DNA of 64,000 nucleotides from Nitrospira_E sp052156535 (GCF_052156535.1 NZ_JBQKUP010000026.1:62001-126000), one strand, 5' to 3'. Positions 44,376-55,026 are shown, counted from the first letter of the stretch. The notes: a model not told the origin generated them from the letters alone. Program-made: numbers and translations.

Positions 44376-46165
44376 TGACGAAATGGATTCGGTGGTGGGG
44401 GCTTGGGACATTTGTGTTGTTTGCGGCCATTGTGGGTTGTGTGTGGATATTTTTTGTTGATGGATGGGTGAAAGGTGCAATTGAAAGTGCAGGGACCAAA
44501 GCTGTGGGAGCCAAGGTGGAGGTCGATGCGGCCGATCTCAGCCTGTTTCCGGCAGGACTCTCCTTGACGAGACTGCAAGTGACAAATCCCAAAACGCCCA
44601 TGACGAATGCGGTGGAAGTGGCCACGGTGACGATGAATCTAGACGGACTGAACCTGTTTCGAAGAAAAGTCATTGTTGAGGAAATGACTGTGGAAGGGGT
44701 TCGATTGGATACTCTCCGAACCACTTCCGGCGCCGTTCAGCCGGTCTCAGATGTGTCTCCTGAAGAAGAGTCCGGGATGTTTTCTCTTGCTCTTCCGGCT
44801 CTGGAAGTGCCTGACGTGAAAAAAATTTTAGAGAACGAAGATCTGGAAACTCTCCGGTTGATTGAAGCGCTGAAGGGGGATATGCAGCGGGAACAGGAGG
44901 CGTGGGAATCACGACTTAAAAATTTACCGGGAAAAGCTCAGCTGGCCCAATATGAGGAACGCGTAAAAAATTTAAAAAAAGCGGGGAAGGGGGGATTGGA
45001 AGGCTTGCTGGGAGGAGTTGGCGAAGTGCAAGCGTTGAAGCAGGATATTGAACAGGAAATTGAATCTCTCACAGGCGCCAAAAAGGATTTTGAAAAAACG
45101 GTGGCGTTGTTCCGTACTCGGTTGCAGCAGATTCAAACCGCACCACAACGGGATATTCAACATCTCAAGGCTAAATATAATTTGTCTCCGCAAGGGTTGG
45201 CCAATATGAGCCAAATGCTATTAGGGCCTCAGATCAGTTCGTGGGTTCACCAGGGGGCGTTTTGGTATGCACGAGCGAAACCGCTTCTGGAAGGAGCAAG
45301 GACCGTGGGTGGGGAGGATGGTCCTCAGGTGGACAAGCCTTTGCGGGGGAAGGGCCTGGATGTGCATTTCATGGAAGCGAATCCGCTCCCGGACTTTTTG
45401 ATTCGTTTGACGAAGGTATCAATCGATTTAGACTTAGGGGGGTTGGCGGGGACTGTTCGCAATATCACCACCGACCAACCGACTTTGGGACAACCCACGA
45501 CATTCGCCTTTTCCGGGGACCGGTTAAAGGGGGTCCAGTCTGTTGCATTGGAAGGGGCGCTCAACCACGTGGAGCCCGCCGATTCCAAGGATCAGTTGAC
45601 GGTGCAGGCGAAAGGGTATGAACTCACCGATCTCGCATTGTCCAAAGATGCCAAATGGCCGGTTACCCTGACGAGCGGTATGAGCGATATCAAAGTGAAT
45701 ACGGAACTCAAGGGCCAGGCCTTGACGGTTCATGGCGCCGGGAATCTTCGTGGCCTTCACCTGTCCGCAGGAAGGGAGGATGATCCCAATCCTTTGACCA
45801 AAGCGCTTAGCTCTGCCGTGACTGGTATTTCCCAATTGTCTATTCAGGCCGATGTAACGGGGACATTTGAGCAACCTGATGTCACGATATCCTCCGACCT
45901 GGATCGTATTCTTCAGGATGCGGCCGGCAAGATGGTGAATGAATTGGCTGCGAAATTTGGTTCTGAGCTTCAAGCGGCCATCTCGGCGAGGATTGCAGAA
46001 CCGATGCAACAACTCAAGAATAATTTATCCGGGTTTGAACGAATTGCCGGTGAGTTGACGGAGCGGGTCACGCAGCATAATGATGTGCTCAAGAGTCTTT
46101 TGGAAAAAGGTCTTCCCAACAAAGGTCTAAAGGATCTTCCCGGCGGATTCAAACTTCCGTTTTAA
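44375..46165 (+). CDS. TIGR03545-family AsmA-like protein
   Basis: The ATG at 44375 (MTKWIRWWGL) overlaps the upstream stop. The 596-residue protein has one N-terminal membrane helix and an AsmA/DUF748-like beginning (GAKVEVDAADLSLFPAGLSL and RLQVTNPKTPM). A long coiled coil lies at about 160-260 and a beta-rich C-terminal half follows. AsmA-type proteins are envelope bridges for phospholipid transport. It is paired with TIGR03546. It ends 20 bp from the convergent sthA. Confidence 0.85.
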   Translation: MTKWIRWWGLGTFVLFAAIVGCVWIFFVDGWVKGAIESAGTKAVGAKVEVDAADLSLFPAGLSLTRLQVTNPKTPMTNAVEVATVTMNLDGLNLFRRKVIVEEMTVEGVRLDTLRTTSGAVQPVSDVSPEEESGMFSLALPALEVPDVKKILENEDLETLRLIEALKGDMQREQEAWESRLKNLPGKAQLAQYEERVKNLKKAGKGGLEGLLGGVGEVQALKQDIEQEIESLTGAKKDFEKTVALFRTRLQQIQTAPQRDIQHLKAKYNLSPQGLANMSQMLLGPQISSWVHQGAFWYARAKPLLEGARTVGGEDGPQVDKPLRGKGLDVHFMEANPLPDFLIRLTKVSIDLDLGGLAGTVRNITTDQPTLGQPTTFAFSGDRLKGVQSVALEGALNHVEPADSKDQLTVQAKGYELTDLALSKDAKWPVTLTSGMSDIKVNTELKGQALTVHGAGNLRGLHLSAGREDDPNPLTKALSSAVTGISQLSIQADVTGTFEQPDVTISSDLDRILQDAAGKMVNELAAKFGSELQAAISARIAEPMQQLKNNLSGFERIAGELTERVTQHNDVLKSLLEKGLPNKGLKDLPGGFKLPF

Positions 46166-46184
46166 CTGGGACCTCAAATGTGTA

Positions 46185-47603
46185 TTATATTTCACAAAGC
46201 TTATTGTAGGCGTCCAAGGCTGCAACTTTGTAGCATTCCGCTAGCGTTGGATAATTGAAGACTGTCGTGAGGAAGTATTCCAGCCCCCGTTCGGTATGAA
46301 GGATGGCCTGTCCGATGTGAATAAGCTCGGTCGCTCCAGTCCCGATCACATGCACACCCAATAGCCGGTGATCGATTCGATGAAATAATAATTTCAACAT
46401 GCCGTTTGGATCCCCCAGAATTGTGCCCCTCGCGATTTCGCGGTAACGGGCGACTCCCACCTCATACGGAACTTTTTCGAGTGTCAGTTGCTCCTCCGTG
46501 GCTCCCACCATAGAAATTTCCGGAATGGCATAAATACCAACAGGAAACAGGCTTGTCATCGGTGTGGCTTCCATGTCGAAGGCATAGCAGGCCGCTAAAC
46601 GGCCCTGCTCTGAAGAGGTGGCCGCCAGGCTTGGAAAGCCGATGACATCGCCCGCAGCCAGAATATGCGGGACAGTTGTGCGATATTGCGAATCGACTTG
46701 CAGTCGGCCACGGGCATCCACGGTCAATCCGGCCTTCTCGAGTTGGAGTGTCGACGTGGCTCCCGTTCGTCCGACGGAATAGAGGACCAGGCCTGAGACC
46801 AGTCGTTTTCCGGAGGCCAAATGAATCACGACTTTTGGGGATGGTGTGGTCGCGATTTCTAATTTTTCGACAGTTTCACCCAGGCGAAAAGTCACCTGGT
46901 GATTGCGCATCTGATAAATGAGTTCATCGACGATTTCGCCATCCAGAAATTCCAATGGTCGGATTCGTGAATCCACGAGGGTGACTTCGACGCCAAGTGT
47001 GCCTAGCATTGAGGCATATTCAATGCCGATGATCCCGGCTCCAACCACGGTCATGGTTCGTGGGAGCTGTTGCAAATGGATGATGCTATCACTATCGAGA
47101 ATATATTGGCCGTCAATGGCAATGTTGGGTGGAGGCGTTGGGATGGTTCCCACGGCAATCAAAATGTGGGCGCTCGACAGGGTTTGTGAATGTTGGTCCG
47201 TGTGAACCAATAGAGTGTGAGGATCCACAAATGAGGCTTCTCCTTGTAAGAATTCCACATCGTTTCTTCGTAATTGATCGTTGATCACCTCACCTTCGAT
47301 GCGAATGACTTCTGCCACGCGAGTGATCAGTTGCTCGGCCGTGGGTCGTGTTTTCGCGGTTTCCGGTAAACGACCCCAATGTTGATGGGGTCCGGTAAAG
47401 GACAAGACGGCTTCCCGAAAGGTTTTACTGGGAATGGTTCCGGTCTCTAAACAGGCACCGCCGACTGCACGCTTCTTTTCAATAACCGCCACGCGTTTTC
47501 CTACTTTGGCTGCTTGAATGGCCGCCCGTTGTCCAGCCGGTCCGCTTCCGATACAAATCAGGTCGTATTGAAAGGGTGAAGGTGTCGTGATCTGGGAGCT
47601 CAT
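46185..47603 (-). CDS. sthA: Si-specific soluble pyridine nucleotide transhydrogenase
   Basis: The 472-residue flavoprotein has IGSGPAGQRAAIQAAK (FAD), GGACLETGTIPSK and TVVGAGIIGIEYASML (NAD). Where dihydrolipoamide dehydrogenases have two redox Cys (CxxxxC), this protein has only one (CLETGT), the SthA pattern. It balances NADPH with NADH. A C-terminal dimerisation domain (HVIGTGATELIHIGQAI) is present. It is a single gene convergent with TIGR03545. Confidence 0.9.
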   Translation of the reverse strand: MSSQITTPSPFQYDLICIGSGPAGQRAAIQAAKVGKRVAVIEKKRAVGGACLETGTIPSKTFREAVLSFTGPHQHWGRLPETAKTRPTAEQLITRVAEVIRIEGEVINDQLRRNDVEFLQGEASFVDPHTLLVHTDQHSQTLSSAHILIAVGTIPTPPPNIAIDGQYILDSDSIIHLQQLPRTMTVVGAGIIGIEYASMLGTLGVEVTLVDSRIRPLEFLDGEIVDELIYQMRNHQVTFRLGETVEKLEIATTPSPKVVIHLASGKRLVSGLVLYSVGRTGATSTLQLEKAGLTVDARGRLQVDSQYRTTVPHILAAGDVIGFPSLAATSSEQGRLAACYAFDMEATPMTSLFPVGIYAIPEISMVGATEEQLTLEKVPYEVGVARYREIARGTILGDPNGMLKLLFHRIDHRLLGVHVIGTGATELIHIGQAILHTERGLEYFLTTVFNYPTLAECYKVAALDAYNKLCEI

Positions 47604-47894
47604 GATGATAGAACGAAGGAGGATGCCATAACAGATGAATGGTCAGAGCATAGCGTGGCAAAAGAGATTAGTACAGGTCAAGCGTATTCTGGAACCTATG
47701 GCCGCATGATTGCTGCCGGGGTTAATTGGCCTGTGTGATGAGTCTGTCTGCCCGTATAGGCATTGAAGTCGGGCGGAAATCCGGTTGTAAAGGGGGAAAT
47801 CATCTTTGGAATGTGTATGGGCTGTCCATCTTGACTGTCCTGACTCTTTTTATGATGTCGAGGAGTGTTCGTGTGAATTGGAGACAGGCAACGC

Positions 47895-48860
47895 TCAAGG
47901 TTTAGGGGTTCGTGTGAGCGTGTGGATGATGATTTCCGGAAAGCAGAACAGCCGAATGGGAAACAGGGAGGTGCCGACTCCTCGAGAGGTGTACCCGCGC
48001 ATGGATTGGTATTTCCAGGGGCCTGCTTTGTAGGCCCTGGGACAGCGGCAATGGGTAATGATGGGTTGGCTTCCTGGAAGACAGATTTGGCCTCCGTGTG
48101 AGTGGCCGCAGAGGTACAGATCCATTCCGGCATTCGAGGCCTCAGGAATAATCTCCGGGGAATGCACTAAGAGAATTCGGACGGCGTCTGTGGGCGCGAG
48201 GCGTATGGCTTTATCCAGGTCGCCCGTTTCGTAATAATGGACATCATCTAATCCGAGAAGCCAAATCGCATCCGATCCTTTTTCCAGCGATTGAGCTTCA
48301 TTGAGCAGCATGCGGATTCCGCACCGCTCAAGTCCGGGCACCATTTCCAGCCAATCGTGATTTCCCAAAATGCCCGTGACGCCATAGGGAGCCTGGATCG
48401 TGCTGACCAATGACTCCATGAGAGTCAGTGTCTTGTCATAATGGCCATACGTGAGAAAGCGAAAATCGCCGGTCATGACGCACAGGTCGTATCGCAAGGT
48501 AGACAGAGCTGTCTGAAGCGCCTGGCCTTTATCGATCATCCCTTCGATATGAAGATCTGATAAATGCAGAATTCGAAATCCATCAAAGGATTTGGGCAGA
48601 TGAGGAATCGGGACGGTGTGCTCGACAATTCGATATTGGGACGTATTCTTGACGGCCAACGGCCAAAGGCCGGTCGTTTTTAAAAGAGTTTTGATGAGCC
48701 AGGCAATGGCTGGAAATTCCTCCATATGTATGTGAAGGTGATACCCTTTTAAAAGGAGGGCCGAATAGTGGGCCTGCATTTCCATGCGCTGGCCTGCATG
48801 TTCAGGCCCGATACGGTCCACTAATTTGGCAAAGGCTTCTTGGTCGTGGTGATGGGTCAT
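47895..48860 (-). CDS. metallophosphoesterase (calcineurin-like)
   Basis: The ATG at 48860 (MTHHHDQE) gives about 320 residues; a TTG slightly upstream is an alternative. Catalytic motifs are present: LHLSDLHIEG (D-x-H), MTGDF, LGNHDW (GNHD) and LCGHSHGGQI (GHxH). The fold hydrolyses phosphoesters with two metal ions. An N-terminal extension of about 85 residues and the C-terminal region after GHSHGGQI include hydrophobic stretches that suggest membrane association. The neighbouring gene is divergent. Substrate unknown. Confidence 0.88.
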   Translation of the reverse strand: MTHHHDQEAFAKLVDRIGPEHAGQRMEMQAHYSALLLKGYHLHIHMEEFPAIAWLIKTLLKTTGLWPLAVKNTSQYRIVEHTVPIPHLPKSFDGFRILHLSDLHIEGMIDKGQALQTALSTLRYDLCVMTGDFRFLTYGHYDKTLTLMESLVSTIQAPYGVTGILGNHDWLEMVPGLERCGIRMLLNEAQSLEKGSDAIWLLGLDDVHYYETGDLDKAIRLAPTDAVRILLVHSPEIIPEASNAGMDLYLCGHSHGGQICLPGSQPIITHCRCPRAYKAGPWKYQSMRGYTSRGVGTSLFPIRLFCFPEIIIHTLTRTPKP

Positions 48861-48892
48861 ATGCTTGTCAGCCAAGTGGGATCAGAGGTAGC

Positions 48893-49303
48893 ATGGTCAT
48901 TATGCAACGATTAGATCTCATGAATCCTGAACTGCCCGATATCCAATTTGTCCTCATGGTATTGGCATTATGTACGGCAGATCTCGAAACGATGAATGCC
49001 CCACATTCTGTGAGAGAGACGGTCTTCAATCGGTGTTGGGCATTAATGCATGAAAGCCCTCCGCCTGTGAAGACGCCAGAGCGGGTCCTGGATTTGACCC
49101 TGAGTGATGAAGTCACTCTGGAGGCCTTGGTCCATGTGATCCGACAGACTTTCGAGGAGCATGGTTTTGTTGAATTGACCTGGGATCATCCACCAAGCGA
49201 ACCGACACGCGAATCGACTCCGGAAGCCCGTCCTTTGGTCGAGCGGCTAGAACAGTGGGAACCACCTCCAGACAATTTGAATCCTCCTGCATCTTCAAAC
49301 TAA
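48893..49303 (+). CDS. hypothetical soluble protein
   Basis: The 136-residue protein starts at 48893 with AGAGG five bases upstream. It has a helical N-terminus (DIQFVLMVLALCTADLETMN) and a Pro/Glu-rich, probably disordered C-terminus. It is divergent from the phosphoesterase gene with a very short space between. No family recognised. Confidence 0.55.
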   Translation: MVIMQRLDLMNPELPDIQFVLMVLALCTADLETMNAPHSVRETVFNRCWALMHESPPPVKTPERVLDLTLSDEVTLEALVHVIRQTFEEHGFVELTWDHPPSEPTRESTPEARPLVERLEQWEPPPDNLNPPASSN

Positions 49304-49574
49304 TTCTCTATCCTCACAAGCGAAGATTGGCCGGTTCTCCGCATTAATAGATGGAGATCCTTCCTGCTCAGCGAAGAATCATCCCTTGGGTCCTGGGGCG
49401 CGATAAATAATGGGAGTTGCCTGAGGAACAATTATAATGGGACTGAGAAACGTGAACCTCGTGATACCTAATGGGGGGAAACGAATAACCGACTGGAGAA
49501 CGGGCGAACAACTCAAATGGAAATTTTCCTGTGGGGTCTTGGTCGCGTAAACCCGTTTACGGACTTTCTGCAGG

Positions 49575-50564
49575 TCATGAGTTGACCATTTTCACCTGTT
49601 TGGGCGTGGCCTGAGAAGAGCCAAAGGCACCCAGACTCCGGAATTTAGTCTCTCGCTGTTTTCGGAGTGTTGCGGGCGACATTTTCTGTAATTGCAAGAA
49701 ATGGGTGTCGAGTGCCTCGGAGACCCGGTCGGCCATGAGTTTCGCATCGCGATGGGCTCCTCCCATGGGTTCAGGTATAACCTCTTCGATGATATTGAGT
49801 TTGCGCAACTCCGGTCCCGTCATTCGTAAGGCCGTCGCGGCATCGGCGGATTTTGAGGCGTCTCCCCATAAAATGGCGGCGCAGCCTTCCGGGGAAATTA
49901 CCGAATAAATGGCATGTTCGAGCATCAGAACCCGATCTGCCACACCTAAGGCCAACGCGCCACCACTGCCGCCTTCTCCTGTGACCACGGCAAGAATCGG
50001 CACTTGCAATCTGGACATTTCCAGTAAATTTCTGGCAATGGCTTCAGCTTGGCCGCGCTGCTCCGCATCGACGCCGGGGTATGCTCCTGGAGTATCGATA
50101 AAGGTGATGATTGGTCGGTTGAAGCGTTCCGCTAATTTCATGAGACGCAACGCTTTTCGATAGCCTTCAGGTTTGGCCATACCAAAATTTCGGCGCATGC
50201 GCTCTTTTAAGGTTTTTCCTTTTTCATGACCGATGGCCATGATGGAGCGACCCTTCCATGTGGCAAATCCTCCAATGATCGCCCGGTCGTCGCCGAATAG
50301 GCGGTCACCATGGAGTTCCATAAAACCATCAGTCATGTGCTCCAGGTAATCAGAAATCGAAGGGCGTTGCGGGTGTCTGGCTATTTGGCTATGTTGCCAT
50401 GGGGAAAGATTGGCATAGACCTCACGTTCAAGGTTAGCCAGTTGTTCGGTCGATTTGACGATGGCCTCCTGAACCGAGACCTTCTTGGATTTTGATTTCA
50501 CTAACTTGGCGATGCGTTCTTCAAGTTCCTTCAGGGGTTTTTCAAAGTCCAGGTATTCACGCAC
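49575..50564 (-). CDS. accA: acetyl-CoA carboxylase carboxyltransferase subunit alpha
   Basis: About 329 residues. GTG at 50564 has AAGGAG seven bases before it and is chosen over a TTG two codons upstream. The N-terminus (REYLDFEKPLKELEE) and the crotonase-like core (RFNRPIITFIDTPGAYPG, VTGEGGSGGALALGVADR, ISPEGCAAILWGD) are typical. It forms the carboxyltransferase with AccD (not in the window) in malonyl-CoA synthesis. It follows dnaE closely, a common arrangement. Confidence 0.95.
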   Translation of the reverse strand: MREYLDFEKPLKELEERIAKLVKSKSKKVSVQEAIVKSTEQLANLEREVYANLSPWQHSQIARHPQRPSISDYLEHMTDGFMELHGDRLFGDDRAIIGGFATWKGRSIMAIGHEKGKTLKERMRRNFGMAKPEGYRKALRLMKLAERFNRPIITFIDTPGAYPGVDAEQRGQAEAIARNLLEMSRLQVPILAVVTGEGGSGGALALGVADRVLMLEHAIYSVISPEGCAAILWGDASKSADAATALRMTGPELRKLNIIEEVIPEPMGGAHRDAKLMADRVSEALDTHFLQLQKMSPATLRKQRETKFRSLGAFGSSQATPKQVKMVNS

Positions 50565-50589
50565 GGACAAGCTCCTTGGTAGAGGGAAA

Positions 50590-53500
50590 TTATTGGAAGG
50601 TGACCGTGGATGTGCCGAGGAGATGTTCCACTTCTTCTAAAAACTCCGGGGACGGTGAAATGCCGATGTCCGATAATCCTGACATGCTGGCCGTCAGATT
50701 AGGATGCAAGTGAAACGCCAACGAAATAGGAGTCGGACCACGGTGGCGTTCAAATATGTCCTTTAAGTCTAGCAGATTGTGGGGAGAAACGTCCTGTTCG
50801 TGAACCTTAAGGGTCACATGCTTCACCGTTTCATTTTCTAATTGGGAGAGCGATTCGACTTTGGTGGCTTTGATACGGGCGCCATTATCCATCAGATCCA
50901 CGGTTCCGGTAATCCGAACCACCGATTCCGGCCCCAATAATTCCTCGTGTTGCTTAAAGGTCTCAGGGAAAATAATCGCCTCAACGGTTCCGTGCAAGTC
51001 TTCCAATTGGGCATAGGCCATTCTGTGGCCTTTTTTCGTTGTCGTAATTTTAAGACTGGAAATGACTCCGCAGACCTTGACCTCTCGTCCGTCGCCGACA
51101 TCGCGAATGGTCTGGGTGGAGCAGGTAGAAAAATGAGTGATCCCAACGCTGTGGCGGTTGAGAGGATGTGCGGTGATATAAAAGCCGGTTAGCTCTCGTT
51201 CATATTTGAGTAAGTCATTCTGCGACCACTCGGGAATCTGTGGAATGACGAAACCAAAACCTTCCTGCTTGGGGGATGCCGGCTCCGGAGCCAGTATTTC
51301 AAATAGACTGGTTTGGCCTTCCCGTTTGTTGCGTTGGACCGTCGAGGCATGGTCCAAGGCTTCATCCAGGACCTTAAACATGCTGGCGCGCGTGAAACCC
51401 ATGGAATCAAAGGCTCCGACCTTGATGAGTCCTTCCAGCACCCGTTTGTTGACCTTTTGCGAATCCATGCGGCAACAAAAATCAATAAAGGAGGAAAACG
51501 GGCCTTCCCTGTCTCGTGATTCTAAAATCACGTCCACGGCGTTTCCTCCGACGTTTTTGATCGCCACTAACCCGAACCGGATACCCTCAGGCACGACACT
51601 GAAGTTTTTTAAGCTTTGGTTGGCATCGGGAGGCAGAATGTGTACCCCCAATTCACGGCATTCGGTAAAATAGCCAACCATCTTGTCGGTATTTCCCATT
51701 TCAGATGTCAGCAGGGCGGCCATAAATTCAGTGGGGAAATGGGCTTTCAGGTAAGCCGTTTGGTATGTCACGACCGCATAGGCAGCGGAGTGAGACTTAT
51801 TAAATCCGTAGCCTGCGAAAAAGGCCATTTGGTCAAATAATTTTTCGGAAAGTTTTTCCGAAATTCCCTTCCCTTTGGCGCCCGAGACAAACAATTCTTT
51901 TTGTTTGGCCATTTCCTCATGTTTTTTCTTGCCCATTGCCCGGCGAAGTAAGTCCGCTTGCCCCAATGAAAATCCTGCCAACTGGTTGGCGACGGCCATG
52001 ACCTGCTCCTGGTAGACAATCACCCCATAGGTTTCTTTGAGAATGGGTTCCAATTGCGGAGGGTCATAGACAATTTGGGAGGAGTCCCGTTTTCGCTTAA
52101 TGAAATCGTCCACCATGCCGCTTTCTAAGGGGCCTGGACGATAGAGCGCGAGGATGGCGATCAGATCTTCAAACGTTTCCGGTTTGATTTTAACCAAGAG
52201 GTTTCGCATGCCGGAACTTTCCAGTTGGAAAATTCCTGAAGTTTTTCCAGAGCTCAGCAGCTCAAACGTCTGGAGATCATTCAAGGGCAGATTATTGATG
52301 TCCAATGGCGGCTCATCAGGATGCTGAGCATTGACCATCCGAACTGCGTCATGAATCATGGTCAGGGTTTTGAGCCCCAGAAAATCGAATTTCACCAACC
52401 CGACTTTTTCCAGATCGGTCATCGTGTATTGGGTCACGATTTCGTCGTTACTTGTTTTGTAGAGGGGCACATGATCCATGAGGGGTTTTTGCGAAATGAC
52501 CACGCCCGCCGCATGAGTCGAGGCATGTCGCGCCAGGCCTTCCAGGGCCATGGCCGTATCCATGAGTTCCTTCATTTTGGCATCTTGATCGACAAGTTCC
52601 TGCAGGCGTGGTTCCTGTTTCAGGGCATCCTGGAGGGTGATGTTGAGTTGGGTGGGAACCAACTTCGCAACCCGGTCAACTTCGGCATAGGGAAAGTCCA
52701 TCACTCTCCCCACATCCCGGATGGCCGCTTTGGCACCTAGTGTGCCAAAGGTAATGATCTGGCACACATGCGCCTCTCCGTATTTCTCAATGACATAGTT
52801 GATCACTTCGCCACGGCGGTCCATGCAAAAGTCCATGTCGATATCCGGCATGGTGACACGTTCGGGGTTGAGAAAGCGTTCAAAGAGCAGGTTGTAGGTG
52901 AGGGGATCGAGGTCCGTAATTCGCAGGGCGTACGCCACAAGGCTTCCGGCGGCCGATCCTCGCCCGGGGCCGACCGGAATGTTGCGGGATCTGGCGAAAT
53001 TGATGATATCCCACACAACCAAAAAATATCCGGCATACCCCATGGCGTTCAGGACAGCGAGTTCGGTGTGGAGTCGCTGTTGGTAGGCCTCGGATGGGAT
53101 GCCCGTTGGGCGTTCTCGTAAACGGCTTCGAAGGCCTTCTTCAGCAAGGTGCTGAAGGTAGGAGTTATGAGTCTGGCCTTCAGGAACGTGATAATCCGGC
53201 AGATAGGAGGTTCCGAACTCCATTTGAAGATCGCACTGTTCGGCCACCTGGGTGGTATTCAAGACCGCCCGGTTAAATTCGGCAAATTCCGCGATCATTT
53301 CTTCAGTGGATTTCACATATAACTGATCGGTATCAAACTTCATCCGGTTGGGATCTTTGAGCGTTTTTCCCGTTTGAAGGCACAACATGATTTCATGCGG
53401 ACGCGCATCTCGTTTATTGAGATAATGGCAATCGTTGGTGCCGACCAGCGGTATGCCAAGCTTTTCATGAATCTCCAGTAACCCCCGATTCGCAATAAGT

Positions 53501-54054
53501 TGATGGTCCAAGCCGTTGGCCTGAACTTCCAGGTAATAGCGGTCCTTTCCAAAGATTGACCGATACTCATCGGCCACCCGGAGAGCCCCTGCCATATCCT
53601 GGTGGTTAATGAGCTGTGGCACCTCTCCGCTCAAACAACCTGACAGGGCAATGAGACCTTCCTGATGTTCCTGTAATAATTCCTTGTCCATGCGAGGCTT
53701 GTAATAAAAGCCTTCAAGATAGGCCTTGCTGGAGAGTTTAATGAGGTTGTGATAGCCGACTTGATTCGTGGCAAGAAGAATCAGATGGAAATATTCGTTA
53801 TGCGCAAGGTGTCCTGCCCGCTGCGTGCGGTGGCCCGGAGCCATATAGGCTTCACACCCGATAATCGGCTTGACATCATGAGCTTTGGCTTTTTGATAAA
53901 AATCAATGGCGCCAAAGAGATTACCATGGTCAGTCATGGCGACGGCGGGCATACCAAAATTCTTCACCTGTTGGAACAGGGGTGTCAGTTGGTTGGCCCC
54001 GTCGAGGAGACTATACTGGGTGTGAAGATGAAGATGAACGAATTGTGCCGGCAC
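50590..54054 (-). CDS. dnaE: DNA polymerase III subunit alpha
   Basis: The 1154-residue polymerase starts with GTG at 54054. The PHP domain (FVHLHLHTQYSLLDGA) is followed by the catalytic palm with the metal-binding PDIDMDF at about 400. Helix-hairpin-helix and OB-fold regions come late (KVCGVISSLKI). This is the main replicative chain-elongating subunit. It is a DnaE1-type rather than a DnaE2 by length and placement next to accA. A 25-bp gap leads to accA. Confidence 0.95.
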   Translation of the reverse strand: MPAQFVHLHLHTQYSLLDGANQLTPLFQQVKNFGMPAVAMTDHGNLFGAIDFYQKAKAHDVKPIIGCEAYMAPGHRTQRAGHLAHNEYFHLILLATNQVGYHNLIKLSSKAYLEGFYYKPRMDKELLQEHQEGLIALSGCLSGEVPQLINHQDMAGALRVADEYRSIFGKDRYYLEVQANGLDHQLIANRGLLEIHEKLGIPLVGTNDCHYLNKRDARPHEIMLCLQTGKTLKDPNRMKFDTDQLYVKSTEEMIAEFAEFNRAVLNTTQVAEQCDLQMEFGTSYLPDYHVPEGQTHNSYLQHLAEEGLRSRLRERPTGIPSEAYQQRLHTELAVLNAMGYAGYFLVVWDIINFARSRNIPVGPGRGSAAGSLVAYALRITDLDPLTYNLLFERFLNPERVTMPDIDMDFCMDRRGEVINYVIEKYGEAHVCQIITFGTLGAKAAIRDVGRVMDFPYAEVDRVAKLVPTQLNITLQDALKQEPRLQELVDQDAKMKELMDTAMALEGLARHASTHAAGVVISQKPLMDHVPLYKTSNDEIVTQYTMTDLEKVGLVKFDFLGLKTLTMIHDAVRMVNAQHPDEPPLDINNLPLNDLQTFELLSSGKTSGIFQLESSGMRNLLVKIKPETFEDLIAILALYRPGPLESGMVDDFIKRKRDSSQIVYDPPQLEPILKETYGVIVYQEQVMAVANQLAGFSLGQADLLRRAMGKKKHEEMAKQKELFVSGAKGKGISEKLSEKLFDQMAFFAGYGFNKSHSAAYAVVTYQTAYLKAHFPTEFMAALLTSEMGNTDKMVGYFTECRELGVHILPPDANQSLKNFSVVPEGIRFGLVAIKNVGGNAVDVILESRDREGPFSSFIDFCCRMDSQKVNKRVLEGLIKVGAFDSMGFTRASMFKVLDEALDHASTVQRNKREGQTSLFEILAPEPASPKQEGFGFVIPQIPEWSQNDLLKYERELTGFYITAHPLNRHSVGITHFSTCSTQTIRDVGDGREVKVCGVISSLKITTTKKGHRMAYAQLEDLHGTVEAIIFPETFKQHEELLGPESVVRITGTVDLMDNGARIKATKVESLSQLENETVKHVTLKVHEQDVSPHNLLDLKDIFERHRGPTPISLAFHLHPNLTASMSGLSDIGISPSPEFLEEVEHLLGTSTVTFQ

Positions 54055-54552
54055 TCATGTGGTCCTTCCGTAAAAATTCTAATGAGCACCTCGAATGAAG
54101 TCAAATGAAATCACTATGTGAAAAACCACGCGGTGTCGGGTTTCTGAATTTTTCAAAAATTGCAAGGATAAATTGAAGAAATTATAAGGAGAAATGAAAA
54201 AAGTAATCCAGAAAAAATGGGCACAAGTATGTGGATAAATCGGTAGGATCCGATTGAAAGCCAAGAGAGAGAATGCGTTAAGCAGATTGCTTATTTGGTG
54301 GGCATAGTAGTGACCGATGAAACTCCTACCACGGATTGGGTCACAAAGAAGTTCAGGAAAAAATCCTGATTTCACAGATGAAAGCTTTCTTCCTGTATTG
54401 ATTCGCGACCCTTTGTCACGTTCCCATAACTGACAGGCCAGAACTGTTTGTGGAAAAATTGTGATGGGAACACCCCCGTTGAACATATCAGGGACATCAA
54501 TTGACAGAGTATCTGAAGCATTTTGTTACACAGGTAAAAGGAGGGAGAGGAT
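54055..54552. other. non-coding region upstream of dnaE and the YbjQ gene
   Basis: About 500 bp of A/T-rich sequence between two divergent genes. A minus-strand frame of 135 codons here has an unusual composition and no ribosome site, so it is not accepted. Both promoters should lie here. Confidence 0.4.
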
Positions 54553-54873
54553 ATGATTCTGACAACGACGCCCAATGTTGAAGGCCATCAGATCAAAGAA
54601 TATTTAGGTGTTGTGGCAGGCGAAGCAATTTTGGGCACGAATTTTTTTAGAGATTTTTTTGCCAATATTCGTGATATTGTTGGTGGCCGATCAGGGGCGT
54701 ACGAAAAGGAATTGCGACGCGCGCGTGAAATCGCCTTTCAGGAAATTCAGGAAGAGGCCTTAAGGGTGGGAGCCAATGCCATTGTTGGAATTGATTTGGA
54801 TTACGAAGTCATGGGAGAAACCGGGAGCATGCTCATGGTGAGTGTAAGCGGGACTGCTGTGAGGGTTGAATAA
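54553..54873 (+). CDS. YbjQ/UPF0145 family protein
   Basis: The 106-residue protein has the family blocks TTPNVEGHQIKEYLGVVAGE, REIAFQEIQEEALRVGANAIVGID and MLMVSVSGTAV. These small oligomeric proteins are annotated as heavy-metal-binding, though no metal role is proven. AGGAGG lies just before the ATG. A separate gene upstream of the ferritin. Confidence 0.88.
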   Translation: MILTTTPNVEGHQIKEYLGVVAGEAILGTNFFRDFFANIRDIVGGRSGAYEKELRRAREIAFQEIQEEALRVGANAIVGIDLDYEVMGETGSMLMVSVSGTAVRVE

Positions 54874-54996
54874 GTGTTGGGTGTCGGAGGAAGAATTTCA
54901 TATTCTCCATGCTCGGGAATAGTTGAACTTGAAAATGTAGATCAACGAAGTTGAGAAAAGAATTCAATATTAATTAATTTTCCCTAAATAAAAACA

Positions 54997-55026
54997 TTGA
55001 CCATGCCGAAGCTGGACCGATAAAAT
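54997..55026 (+). promoter_or_regulatory. sigma70-like promoter of bfr
   Basis: TTGACC (54997-55002) and TAAAAT (55021-55026) are separated by 18 bases and lie 70 bp upstream of the ATG. No clear Fur-type palindrome is recognised. Confidence 0.5.

Noticed and set aside
47696..48133. 145-codon minus-strand frame
   Set aside because: It overlaps the end of the metallophosphoesterase gene out of frame, with Pro/Ser/Thr-rich sequence and no domain.
54079..54486. 135-codon frame between dnaE and the YbjQ gene
   Set aside because: Composition is A/T-driven (many Phe, Ile, His), no ribosome site, no family, and it lies in the divergent promoter region.
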